A stretch of 64,000 nt of DNA from Collimonas antrihumi (GCF_018304965.1 NZ_JAGQED010000006.1:1-64000), one strand, 5' to 3'; shown: positions 17,108 through 25,630, counted from the stretch's first letter. Program-made: numbers and translations. Notes: generated by a model from the letters alone, not told the origin.

Positions 17108-17788
17108 ATGAAGCCCATCTTGCTAATCAACCCGAACACGTCCGTGCTCACCACCCAGATGATGGTTGACATCGCTCGTGCTTGCCTGGCCGACTGGCCG
17201 GGCAGGGTGCCGGCGATACACGGTTTAACGATGCCGCATGGGGTACCGATGATCATCGAAGAAGCTGACTTGCAGGCTGCTGCGCAGGCTGTAGGTGAAT
17301 TGGCTTTCACTCAAACGGAATTGGTGGCAGATGACGTGTGCGGTGTCATCGTCGCGGCCTTTGGCGATCCTGGAGTGACGGCGCTCAGGCAACGGCTGGC
17401 TGTGCCCGTCGTGGGTATCGGCGAAGCCGCAATGCGTGAGGCTGCGCAGCATGGGCGCCGGTTTGGCATTGCGACTACTACACCATCCATGGCCGCCTCG
17501 ATAGTGGCTAATGTGCGGCGCCATGGGCTCGAAGCTGCTTTTAGCGGCGCGCGCTTCACGAGTGGCGATCCGCAGGCGTTCGCCCGACAGCCGGCGGCGC
17601 TGGAAGCCGCGCTGGCTGATGCAGTGGGAGCGTGCATCGACATCGACCGCGCGCAGGCCGTGGTGATCGGCGGCGGCCCGCTCGGCCAGGCGGCACAAGC
17701 CTTGAGCAAGCGCTTCGATATTCCCGTTATCGGTCCGGTGCCGGCAGCATGCCGCAGCCTGTTGCACATGCTTGCCGGCATGCGGTGA
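17108..17788 (+). CDS. Asp/Glu/hydantoin racemase family protein without catalytic cysteines
   Basis: A 226-aa protein of the Asp/Glu racemase superfamily (which also includes hydantoin racemase, maleate isomerase and arylmalonate decarboxylase). The N-terminus LLINPNTS and the motif AAFGDPGV identify it. Family enzymes use one or two cysteines; here the first site (…ACFGDPG in hydantoin racemases) reads AAFGDPG, with Ala84. The second (LGCAGM) reads IGGGPLG, with Gly189. Racemisation by the usual two-base Cys mechanism is therefore unlikely. The ATG at 17108, with GAGG at the MFS stop codon, is better than 17075. It lies between MFS and hydratase genes. Confidence 0.85.
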   Translation: MKPILLINPNTSVLTTQMMVDIARACLADWPGRVPAIHGLTMPHGVPMIIEEADLQAAAQAVGELAFTQTELVADDVCGVIVAAFGDPGVTALRQRLAVPVVGIGEAAMREAAQHGRRFGIATTTPSMAASIVANVRRHGLEAAFSGARFTSGDPQAFARQPAALEAALADAVGACIDIDRAQAVVIGGGPLGQAAQALSKRFDIPVIGPVPAACRSLLHMLAGMR

Positions 17789-17829
17789 TCTACTGATTCC
17801 AACAAAGTCTTTGTACAGGATGTCGAACC

Positions 17830-18597
17830 ATGAATACCTCAAATATTGCCGCCGTGACAGAAGCACTGACTCGTGCAAGACACGAACGACGCACAGTGGA
17901 CTCTGCGTCCTATGCCGATGTGCTTGGTAATGCCGCCGAGGCTTACGCTGTGCAATCCGCAGTGGCGCAATCGTTGGGCTGGCAGACGCCAAGCGCAGGG
18001 CGGTATTGGAAATCCGGCGGCTCATCGCGTGATGCGGAGTTGACCCACGCGGCATTACCACCTGCAGGTGTGTGGGGCAGTCCGGCGGATGCCGGTAGTT
18101 GGCCATTTACGTGGCGTGGCATTGAAGCGGAGATTGCATTGCGCCTGGGATGCGATGTCGATGCCGCGCTGGCCGCCAAGCTCGACTACACAGCTGCCGC
18201 AGAGTTGATCGATGCTATGACAGTCTCCATTGAAATTGTCGACTCCCGCTGGGGGCAATACATCAATGCACCCCCGTTGCTGAAGTTGGCAGACCTGCAG
18301 TCACATGGCGCGCTGGTACTTGGCGACTGGCAGGCTTTTGAGCCAAGAGATTGGGCTGCACAACGCTGTCGAGTGCAGATCGCCCAGAAGATCACGGAAC
18401 GCTGTGGCACGCATGCACTTGGCGATCCAGCTTTCTGTCTCCCCGCATGGTTGCGCCACGCCACGCGTGAAGACCGGGTCGTCGAAGCTGGCAGCGTAGT
18501 TACCACTGGAACATGGGTCGGTATTCTCGACGCTGCGGTCGGGGATCTTGTGACCGTAGTGTTCGAGGGCGTTGGACACGCGTCAGTCCAACTATAA
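17830..18597 (+). CDS. 2-keto-4-pentenoate hydratase family protein (MhpD-like)
   Basis: A 255-aa member of the fumarylacetoacetase-fold hydratase/decarboxylase family. The pattern is: AYAVQSAVAQSLGW near the N-terminus, then a metal-binding motif around GIEAEIALRLG (the E-x-E pair), SIEIVDSRW with the third acidic ligand, and GDLVTVVFEGVGHASVQL at the end. Such enzymes hydrate 2-oxo-pent-4-enoates or decarboxylate oxalocrotonates in meta-cleavage routes. It follows MFS and racemase-family genes and probably acts on their product. No ring-cleavage dioxygenase is near, so an aliphatic or heterocyclic substrate is possible. Confidence 0.85.
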   Translation: MNTSNIAAVTEALTRARHERRTVDSASYADVLGNAAEAYAVQSAVAQSLGWQTPSAGRYWKSGGSSRDAELTHAALPPAGVWGSPADAGSWPFTWRGIEAEIALRLGCDVDAALAAKLDYTAAAELIDAMTVSIEIVDSRWGQYINAPPLLKLADLQSHGALVLGDWQAFEPRDWAAQRCRVQIAQKITERCGTHALGDPAFCLPAWLRHATREDRVVEAGSVVTTGTWVGILDAAVGDLVTVVFEGVGHASVQL

Positions 18598-18954
18598 GCG
18601 GGTTTGGCATCATGCTGGCGTAGTTATTTTATTAATTTTATGGGGAGGGAGGGCGAAGCCGATTTTGGTGAAGGAGTTTAGAGAAATCGTTACCGATTAT
18701 ACGAATTGCAGGAATGATGGGAGCAACTCGTCTCGTGTGGTTTTGTCGCGTTAGCGAAAACAAGTCGGATTTTTGGTGGGCAGTTGTATCAGTTCTCACA
18801 CTGGAGAACGAGTGGCGCGTCAGCTGCCCGTCGCAACACGCATCAGTCGGTCATGACGCCCCGTGAGGTCAACGCGGGTCAGTGGAGTCGGTCATTTCGT
18901 ACCAGCGCATGAGCAACTAGCGCATTTCCACAAGCGTTACTATTCCGACCAATT

Positions 18955-19088
18955 AAAGTCGAAAACAGGGCCATAGTATCCATGCGGGTTCCAGACCTCG
19001 CGGATCCAGCTACAAATTTTCCAAAGTCGAAAACACATTGGTGCAAGCTCAAGAAGTCGGCATTCTTCCAGCAAATAAAGTCGAAAAC
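18955..19088. repeat. Three copies of AAAGTCGAAAAC in a non-coding stretch
   Basis: Perfect 12-mers stand at 18955-18966, 19023-19034 and 19077-19088. The complement GTTTTCGACTTT (one variant) recurs at 25555 and 26157 beside a decayed resolvase, so these may be old ends of a mobile element with multiple terminal repeats. The surrounding 18598-19208 (about 610 bp) carries no convincing gene and is probably decayed mobile DNA. Confidence 0.6.
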
Positions 19089-19208
19089 TAACCGTTTCGA
19101 TACGTCGGCATGCTGCGAAAACCTTGGCCCAGCCCGAGGGGTTCACTCCAAAGTATATCAATTGCTTGTTATACGTACCTATACTTAGTTATATATTGGT
19201 AGATATCG

Positions 19209-19817
19209 TTATATAGCATCCGGTGTCCAGCGCCTGAGATAATCGGCCAGCCGGATGAATTGGCCGTCATCTGCCAAATTCGGATCAACGTCGCGAATGG
19301 TGCGGAGGCAATCAGCCAAGTGGGTTGGAGGCCACTGCGTGGCGTCCCCAATTACGATATTTAGAAATTCAAGAACAGACTTGGGAAATTGATCAGAAAG
19401 TCTGGTCTCATTGATCAGATGCACAATAAAATCTGGATGCTCGATTGCTTGCAGCCAGTGCCTCAGAGTGTCTAATGCATCTGGGAAAGAAAATTGAGCA
19501 GCCACTGCGAGGCGTGCAAAGCTTTCGGAAATGTCGGGTGTAACGGCGGCGCGAGATTTTGGCCAAATTGACTTCAGATATGGTTGAACACGGTGTTGCC
19601 AATATTCGGATCGTTGGTCGCCGGCTCCCTCGAGTGCGCGAACGAGAGCCTGTGCAGCTTCGGCCAATCCGTTCGCAGGTAGCGAGCGGGTTCGGCCCAC
19701 AAAATTGTCCTGCAGAGTGCTCGCCATTGGTTTTGTTGCGGCATACCGTGCCGATGCGACGAAGGCCAGCACAAAAATTGCTGCTTGCCGGTTGGCGTTG
19801 GAAAAAGCGGTGTCCAT
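19209..19817 (-). pseudogene. C-terminal fragment of a large unidentified protein
   Basis: A 202-codon open frame. It starts within poorly protein-like sequence and has a convincing soluble helical part from about residue 30 (SLPANGLAEAAQALVRALEG, later FPDALDTLRHWLQAIEHPDF and NLADDGQFIRLADYLRRW). The ending is reminiscent of C-terminal DUF4020-type regions of large multidomain NTPase-like proteins, some linked to defence; this is recollection, not proven. No upstream frame continues it, so it is most likely a truncated remnant. It is neighboured by another remnant (19971-20030) and by mobile-element repeats. Confidence 0.45.
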
Positions 19818-19970
19818 TGGCGCGACTGAGCTGCATCTGGATGGCGTTGGTGCAACGACGGCGGTAAAGAAGGAAGGCCTTGTTTGGCGCAGCCATCATC
19901 ATGGAATATGTCTGTAACACCGAAGATCCATATCGGTAAATGACTTTAACAAATCGAGTAGTCGCCGCCG

Positions 19971-20030
19971 TCGCGTGCAATCAAGAAACTGGAAGAAGAC
20001 CTGGGCGTGACGCTATCCCATTCAGAGCGC
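19971..20030 (+). pseudogene. LysR helix-turn-helix fragment
   Basis: About 20 codons read SRAIKKLEEDLGVTLSHSER, the recognition helix and following strand of a LysR regulator (usual form SRAIKKLEEDLGVTLFHRER). No start, no upstream helix and no effector domain are present. It abuts the stop of the intact, oppositely oriented LysR gene at 20032 and marks a recombination scar. Confidence 0.65.
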
Positions 20031-20031
20031 A

Positions 20032-20928
20032 TCAGAATACCCAGTCCTTCGATAGTCCTAACTCAGCTAGCAGCCAAGTCTTAAACGTTTCAAAAGCCTC
20101 ATTGCGGTGAAGGCGCCGTGGATGTACCAGATAATGCCCGATATATTTAACCTCGCGCGTGCTGCCCGTCAGAGGCCGCACGAGCGCGCCACTTTTCAAC
20201 TCCCGCTCAGCCAGCAGTGTCGATTCGAGCACTACGCCCAAGCCGTCGACAGCAGCGGCGATCGCCATCGCACTACGGTCGAAGCGCAACCCATAGTGGA
20301 TCGGTGGCGCCAGTTGGTTGACCTCGAACCAGCCCTTCCACTGGAAAAGCTGAACCTCGCACTGAATCAGTTGCTGACGATACAGATCCTCAGGCGTGCG
20401 GATGTCCCGTGCGAGTTCGGGTGTACACAGCGGCGCAAGCCCCTCCACACCCAACGGAATGATTTCGTGCGGCGACAATTTCGGCTCGCCGTACACGATA
20501 TCCAGATCGAAGTCGTCGTCGAAGCGCGCGTATTCCGTGCTGGCCGAGAAGCGTAGGTCGATGTTCGGATGCGCCTTCACGAAACCGGCGAGCCTTGGTA
20601 GCAGCCACTGCGTCGCGAAGCTGGGCGCCGTGTGCAGTCGCAAGGGTGTCGGCTCATCGCTCGTGATGAGCGCAAAGCCGCGCTGCATTTCCTCCATGCC
20701 GCGCTGGATGTGCTCCAGCAGCACCGCGCCTTCATGTGTCAGCTTGACTTCCCGTGTGCTGCGCTGAAAAAGACGCAGGTTTAGCATTTCCTCCAACTTG
20801 CGGATCGAATGGCTGACCGCACTCGGCGACAGATTCAGTTCATGCGCCGCCACGGCGAACGACGTCATGCGCCCTGCCGATTCGAAGACGCGGATATACG
20901 AGAGCGGGATTTTCCGGAAAATGCTCAT
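20032..20928 (-). CDS. LysR-family transcriptional regulator (GcvA-like)
   Basis: A 298-aa regulator starting at the ATG at 20928. The N-terminal HTH is FAVAAHELNLSPSAVSHSIR followed by KLEEMLNLRLFQR. The effector domain has HTAPSFATQWLLPRLAGFVK and FDRSAMAIAAAVDGLGVVLE, typical of the GcvA/AmpR branch. It is divergent from the split-transketolase operon (179 bp apart) and presumably regulates it. An open frame extends further upstream to 21147, but this enters the neighbour's leader and adds unrelated sequence. Its 3' end touches a fragment of another LysR gene. Confidence 0.92.
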   Translation of the reverse strand: MSIFRKIPLSYIRVFESAGRMTSFAVAAHELNLSPSAVSHSIRKLEEMLNLRLFQRSTREVKLTHEGAVLLEHIQRGMEEMQRGFALITSDEPTPLRLHTAPSFATQWLLPRLAGFVKAHPNIDLRFSASTEYARFDDDFDLDIVYGEPKLSPHEIIPLGVEGLAPLCTPELARDIRTPEDLYRQQLIQCEVQLFQWKGWFEVNQLAPPIHYGLRFDRSAMAIAAAVDGLGVVLESTLLAERELKSGALVRPLTGSTREVKYIGHYLVHPRRLHRNEAFETFKTWLLAELGLSKDWVF

Positions 20929-21106
20929 TAGTGAATCACATTCAACAGTTGTTGCATTTTTTTCTTTTGTCGACGGACATTTCGCAGAATATATTAGCAC
21001 CACTTCGTTTCCACACGTCCTGATTATTGAATGGGAGACACCTGTTTCAACCGGCGTTGTCGAAGTGTTCGTTACCTTCCAGCAGGAATTACATAGGAAT
21101 TGCATA

Positions 21107-21982
21107 ATGACAACGATTGCAGAAGCCGAGCCTCTGGCCGACTCCAACCTGGCGAAGCTCGCTGATCACGCTTACCGCATCCGGCGTTTCGCGCTGCGCA
21201 TGGGTGAAGTGCAGGGCCAGGGTTACATCGGTCAGGCGCTTGGCCTCGCCGACGTACTCGCCGTAGCCTGGTGCCACGCCATGAATGTTCGCGCGAGCGA
21301 CCCGGAATGGGAAGGACGCGATCGCTTCCTGTTGTCGCACGGACACTATGCGATTGCTCTCTACGCCGCGCTGATCGAAGCCGGCATCATCCCGGAAGCC
21401 GAGCTCGAAACCTACGGCTCCGACGACAGCCGGCTTCCGATGTCGGGGATGGCGACTTACACACCGGGCATGGAAATGTCGGGCGGATCACTCGGCCAGG
21501 GCCTGACGATAGCCGTGGGCATGGCGCTCGGCTTGCGCCAGAAAAAAAATCCCGCCTTCGTCTACAACTCGATGTCCGACGGCGAACTCGATGAAGGCGC
21601 AACCTGGGAGGCCGCGCTTTCCGCTGCGCATCATCATCTCGGCAACTTGATCGTGCTCGTCGACGTCAATCGCCAGCAGGCGGACGGCCCGTCGAACGAC
21701 ATCCTCAGGTTCGAGCCATTGGCGGACAAATGGCTGGCCTTTGGCTGGCACGTCGAGCGCGTCGACGGCAACGATCTCCGCGCAGTGGTTGACGCATTCG
21801 ATCGGGTGCGCAAGCTTCCCGATGAAAAGCCGCGCGTGATCCTGTGCGACACCCTGATGGGCAAGGGCGTTCCGTTTCTGGAGGAGCGCGAGAAAAACCA
21901 CTTCATTCGCGTAGATCAGGAAGAATGGCAGCAAGCGATTGCCGTACTTGATGAGAACCACACCCAAGGAGATCGCTCATGA
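21107..21982 (+). CDS. Split transketolase, N-terminal (TPP-binding) subunit
   Basis: A 291-aa TPP-domain subunit of a two-gene transketolase-like enzyme. Substrate/TPP histidines are in LLSHGHYAIALYA, GGSLGQGL is the conserved loop, and the TPP/Mg signature reads MSDGELDEGATWEA...VDVNRQQADG. In most transketolases the signature begins GDG; here the first Gly is Ser157, while Asp158 and Asn188 (metal ligands) remain. GGAAT lies upstream of the ATG. The stop overlaps the next gene's start by 4 bp. Split transketolases occur in several sugar or sulfosugar pathways; no kinase or aldolase is adjacent, so the ketol donor is unknown. Confidence 0.9.
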   Translation: MTTIAEAEPLADSNLAKLADHAYRIRRFALRMGEVQGQGYIGQALGLADVLAVAWCHAMNVRASDPEWEGRDRFLLSHGHYAIALYAALIEAGIIPEAELETYGSDDSRLPMSGMATYTPGMEMSGGSLGQGLTIAVGMALGLRQKKNPAFVYNSMSDGELDEGATWEAALSAAHHHLGNLIVLVDVNRQQADGPSNDILRFEPLADKWLAFGWHVERVDGNDLRAVVDAFDRVRKLPDEKPRVILCDTLMGKGVPFLEEREKNHFIRVDQEEWQQAIAVLDENHTQGDRS

Positions 21983-22980
21983 GCGCCGTCACTGACAAGA
22001 AGCCTCGCCTGACCACATCTGCGATGATCGCATCCATTGCGTCGGAGGGGCAGCGCACGCGCTCGGCGCCCTTCGGTCACGCGCTGGTGGCAGAGGCGGA
22101 GAAGCGCCAAAACATCGTCGGCATGTCCGCAGATCTGTCGAAGTACACCGACCTGCACATCTTCGGCAACGCCTTTCCCAAGCGATTTTTCCAGATGGGC
22201 ATGGCCGAGCAGCTCCTCATGGGGGCCGCAGGCGGAATGGCGAAAGAAGGCTTCATCCCCTTTGCCACGACGTATGCAGTCTTCGCGACACGCCGGGCCT
22301 ACGACTTCATTCATCAGGTTATTGCCGAGGAAAACCTCAACGTCAAGATCTGCGCCGCGTTGCCGGGACTGACAACGGGCTATGGGCCGAGCCATCAAGC
22401 AACCGAAGACATTGCGCTGATGCGCGGCATTCCCGGATTAACTATCGTCGACCCGTGCGACGCGCTCGATACCGAGCAGGCTGTGGCGGCGATCGCGGCC
22501 CACAATGGTCCGGTTTATATGCGTTTGTTGCGTGGCAATGTCCCGGTCGTGCTTGACGAATACAACTACCAGTTCGAACTGGGCAAGGCGAAGCTCCTGC
22601 GCGACGGCCGCGATGTGCTGATCGTCTCGTCCGGGATCATGACCATGCGGGCGCTAGAAGCAGCGCAGCAACTCGACGACGGATCCGCGAGCGTAGGTGT
22701 GCTGCACGTCCCGACGATCAAGCCTCTCGATGAAGCCACCATCATCGAGCAATGCAAACGCCCGGGGCGGCTCGTCATCGTCGCGGAGAATCACAGTTGT
22801 GTCGGCGGACTGGGCGAAGCCGTGGCAACCGCGCTGATGCGCGCGCGTGTCATGCCCGAGTTCCGGCAGGTAGCGCTTCCCGATCAATTCCTTGACGCAG
22901 GTGCCTTGCCGACGCTCCACGACCGCTATGGCATCTCCACCTCGTCGATCGTCGATAACATCAAACACTGGCTGAAGTAG
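21979..22980 (+). CDS. Split transketolase, C-terminal subunit
   Basis: A 333-aa partner subunit with the pyrimidine-binding and transketolase C-terminal domains. It contains the catalytic glutamate region FFQMGMAEQLLMGAAGGMAK (Glu that activates TPP), then TTYAVFATRRAYDFI, GLTTGYGPSHQATEDIALMR (conserved His for substrate) and a C-terminal domain with VAENHSCVGGLGEAVA. It is coupled to the N-terminal subunit by an ATGA overlap. The heterodimer would transfer two-carbon ketol units. It is followed 8 bp later by a beta-hydroxyacid dehydrogenase. Confidence 0.92.
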   Translation: MSAVTDKKPRLTTSAMIASIASEGQRTRSAPFGHALVAEAEKRQNIVGMSADLSKYTDLHIFGNAFPKRFFQMGMAEQLLMGAAGGMAKEGFIPFATTYAVFATRRAYDFIHQVIAEENLNVKICAALPGLTTGYGPSHQATEDIALMRGIPGLTIVDPCDALDTEQAVAAIAAHNGPVYMRLLRGNVPVVLDEYNYQFELGKAKLLRDGRDVLIVSSGIMTMRALEAAQQLDDGSASVGVLHVPTIKPLDEATIIEQCKRPGRLVIVAENHSCVGGLGEAVATALMRARVMPEFRQVALPDQFLDAGALPTLHDRYGISTSSIVDNIKHWLK

Positions 22981-22988
22981 GAGGTATC

Positions 22989-23834
22989 ATGAACGTAACT
23001 TTTGTGGGTATCGGTGCAATCGGTCTGCCGATGGCGCTGCAGGTCAAGAATGCAGGTCACAGCGTGACCGGCGTCGACCTTTCGAGTGTTGCGCGGAAAA
23101 TCGCGCAGACGACAGGCCTCAGCGCTGTCGACGCCTACGATGCAGCGCCGGCCGCCGAGGTGGTCGTTGCGATGGTTGCAACGCCTGCGCAACTGGCCGC
23201 GTTGATCGACGGTGTCGGCCAAGCGGTTGCTGGCCAGTACTGGGTAATCATGTCGACAGTGGGCCCCGCGAGCGTACGCGAGCAGGGCGAGCGCCTGCGC
23301 CGGGCTGGCGCGCGCGTTGTCGATGCTCCTGTGACTGGTGGCGTCGCGCGGGCGCAGACAGGCCAACTGGTGATATTCGCCGCCGGCGACAAGGACGACA
23401 TCGGTGCCGTGCGCCCGGTGCTCGATGCGATGGGTAGCGTGCGTATCACCGGCGACAACCTCGGCGATGGGCAGAGCATCAAGGTGGTGAATCAGCATCT
23501 TTGCTCGGTGCATATCGTCGCTGCTGCCGAGGCGCTGAACCTGGCTCGCTTGCTTGGCCTCGAACCTGCTACGGTGCTTGAACTGATTGAGAAAGGTGCT
23601 GCCGGTTCGTGGATGCTTTCTGACCGCGGTCCGCGCATGCTGGCGGGAACGGATGTAAGCGTAACAAGCGCAATCAACATCTTCGTGAAGGACAGCGACC
23701 TGGTAGCCGCAGCCGCCGAGGGCTGCGGCGCAGAGATTCCGATGCTGGCGGTGGCGAACGCCCGATACCACCAGGCAGCCGACACCGGGCTCGGAACCCG
23801 CGACGACAGCCGGGTAATCGAAACCTGGTCCTGA
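22989..23834 (+). CDS. NAD(P)-dependent beta-hydroxyacid dehydrogenase (threonate dehydrogenase-like)
   Basis: A 281-aa member of the 3-hydroxyisobutyrate dehydrogenase family. It has FVGIGAIGLPMALQVKNAGH (NAD motif), DAPVTGGVARA (112-122, substrate loop) and Lys165 in GQSIKVVNQHL, the catalytic lysine. The stretch VVNQHLCSVHIVAAAEALNL resembles L-threonate/4-hydroxythreonate dehydrogenases (LtnD/YgbJ) more than GarR, so a four-carbon sugar acid is a reasonable guess. It lies in one operon with the split transketolase upstream and an MFS importer downstream. Confidence 0.88.
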   Translation: MNVTFVGIGAIGLPMALQVKNAGHSVTGVDLSSVARKIAQTTGLSAVDAYDAAPAAEVVVAMVATPAQLAALIDGVGQAVAGQYWVIMSTVGPASVREQGERLRRAGARVVDAPVTGGVARAQTGQLVIFAAGDKDDIGAVRPVLDAMGSVRITGDNLGDGQSIKVVNQHLCSVHIVAAAEALNLARLLGLEPATVLELIEKGAAGSWMLSDRGPRMLAGTDVSVTSAINIFVKDSDLVAAAAEGCGAEIPMLAVANARYHQAADTGLGTRDDSRVIETWS

Positions 23835-23905
23835 GTCAAAAATTCGGCACCCACACAAACAAACAAACGGTCAATGTAACCGAAGCAAATATTGGAGACA
23901 GCATC

Positions 23906-25225
23906 ATGGATACGAACATAAGCACTTATTCCGCCCCGGCGGGAAAGCCCTTCAAGGTCGCCTTTGCGTCGATGATCGGTTCGGCGGTGGAAAGTTACGA
24001 CTTTTTTATCTACGGGACCGCAGCCGCGGCGTGGTTCGGCAAGATTTTTTTCCACACCACTGAACCGATCATCGGAATACTCGCGTCCTTTGCGACGCTC
24101 GCAATCGGCTTCCTGATGAGGCCGCTCGGTGGCTATCTGGCCGGCCACTACGGAGACCGTATTGGACGCAAGGCCGTGTTGTTCTGGTCACTGGTATTGA
24201 TGGGCGGAGCAACGGTCCTGATCGGCATGCTGCCCACTTACGACCAGGTTGGTGTGGCAGCGCCGATCATGCTGATCCTGCTTCGCATGCTTCAGGGGAT
24301 CGGCTTTGGAGCCGAGTGGGGCGGCGCCGTGCTGATGGCGTGTGAGCATGCACCGGCGCGACGGCGCGGATTCTTCGGCGCGGTTCCACAGGTCGGCATT
24401 CCGATGGGCCTGCTACTCGCGAACGGCGCATTCTTGCTATCGGGGTCGCTCTTCGAAGGCGACTGGGTGTGGCGCATGCCGTTCTTGCTCTCGTTCGTCA
24501 TGGTGGCGGTCGGTATATTCATCCGTCTGGGTGTCGACGAATCACCCGCGTTCGAAGCCGTCAAGGCTGAGAACAAGGTAATGAAGCAGCCGGCGCTCGA
24601 GGTGATTCGCAGCGACTGGCGCATCATCCTTAAGATCGTCGGCCTGCGCCTCGCGGAAACCGGTGGTTACTACATCACGACCAGTTTCATGCTGTCGTAC
24701 GCGGTGCTCGCTCACGTATCGACGACCCGGCAGATCCTGTGGGGCACGCTCATCGGCTCGGCGATTGGCCTCGTAAGCCACCTGATCTACGGAGCCTTAA
24801 GCGACAAGATCGGGCGCCGCCCGGTCTTTATGTTCGGCGCGCTCTTTACCATCGCCTTCGGCGTGCCTATGTTCATGCTGATCAACACCGGTGCCGGCAT
24901 CATGATAGTGGTCGCGGTCTCCATGTCGCTGCTCTTCAGTCACGATCCTATTTTCGCGGTGGAAGCGAGCTGGTTTTCCGAGCAGTTCCCTGCGAACGTA
25001 CGTTCGTCCGGTATCTCGCTCGGCTATAACGGCGCGTCGGTGATCGCAGGCCTCCTTCCCATCGCCGCCACGGCAATGTATGGCAGCTTCGGTTGGATCG
25101 GACCGGCGCTCATGTTCTCCTCACTGGGTGTGATCTCGGCGTGCTGCGCGCTATCGATGCGAGAAACCGCACCGGCGGTCGTCGACAAGCAGAGCGCTTC
25201 GTCGGGGCGGAGGATCACCGCATAG
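23906..25225 (+). CDS. MFS transporter, metabolite:H+ symporter (MHS) family
   Basis: A 439-aa permease with 12 membrane spans. GGYLAGHYGDRIGRKAVLFW is the loop 2-3 signature, YDFFIYGTAAA the typical first helix, and RMLQGIGFGAEWGGAVLMAC the helix 4 motif of the MHS group (ShiA, KgtP, ProP). These import carboxylates, shikimate, osmolytes or dicarboxylates with protons. GGAGA precedes the ATG. It is last in the LysR/transketolase/dehydrogenase locus and presumably imports its substrate. Its stop lies about 12 bp from the decayed antitoxin copy. Confidence 0.92.
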   Translation: MDTNISTYSAPAGKPFKVAFASMIGSAVESYDFFIYGTAAAAWFGKIFFHTTEPIIGILASFATLAIGFLMRPLGGYLAGHYGDRIGRKAVLFWSLVLMGGATVLIGMLPTYDQVGVAAPIMLILLRMLQGIGFGAEWGGAVLMACEHAPARRRGFFGAVPQVGIPMGLLLANGAFLLSGSLFEGDWVWRMPFLLSFVMVAVGIFIRLGVDESPAFEAVKAENKVMKQPALEVIRSDWRIILKIVGLRLAETGGYYITTSFMLSYAVLAHVSTTRQILWGTLIGSAIGLVSHLIYGALSDKIGRRPVFMFGALFTIAFGVPMFMLINTGAGIMIVVAVSMSLLFSHDPIFAVEASWFSEQFPANVRSSGISLGYNGASVIAGLLPIAATAMYGSFGWIGPALMFSSLGVISACCALSMRETAPAVVDKQSASSGRRITA

Positions 25226-25237
25226 CTGTTGGTTGCG

Positions 25238-25519
25238 ACGGGTATCCAAATCTTGTTCGGCATCAAAATGTCACAGCACCGATGCAACCAGAAGTCATTG
25301 GCCCGCCACAGTGCTTCTCCGGATCAAACGCTGCCAGCCTTTGCTGTAATGTGAGCATTTTTTGGGCGGGCTTCCAGTGAAAGACTGAGCCGACATCGTC
25401 GCTTGAAACTTCCACTGGCTGTCCCGCCACAACATGCACCTTTCGTGCAAGAGTTGCTGAAATGCGGACAGCCAGGCTATTGCTTGTTACTGTACCGTTG
25501 AGGTTGCCATCTTGCTCAG
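25238..25519 (-). pseudogene. Degenerate second copy of mazE with the first codons of mazF
   Basis: This stretch aligns along its length with the intact mazE gene and the beginning of mazF at about 14215-14489. The start codon has become CTG (25517-25519). In frame it reaches TAA after about ten codons, where bases have been lost, but the run AGCAATAGCCTGGCTGTCCG and the tail encoding QQRLAAFDPEKHCGG remain. The ribosome-binding site GGAGTTGCT also survives. The toxin part is only the first few codons, ending near the MFS stop. It is in the same orientation as the intact pair, so the two bracket the catabolic island as direct repeats. Confidence 0.85.
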
Positions 25520-25630
25520 AGCAACTCCTTTAATGTAGAAGCCGGTAATGTCATGTTTTTGACTTTAATTGTAAGGAATATTAGCTAGAATCGGCGCAGT
25601 GGTCATTTCGCGCCAGTGCCTGCAGTTGGT

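Noticed and set aside
20929-21147. N-terminal 73-residue extension of the LysR protein at 20032-20928
   Set aside because: The extension crosses the divergent promoter region and the start of the transketolase gene; LysR homology begins at the ATG at 20928.
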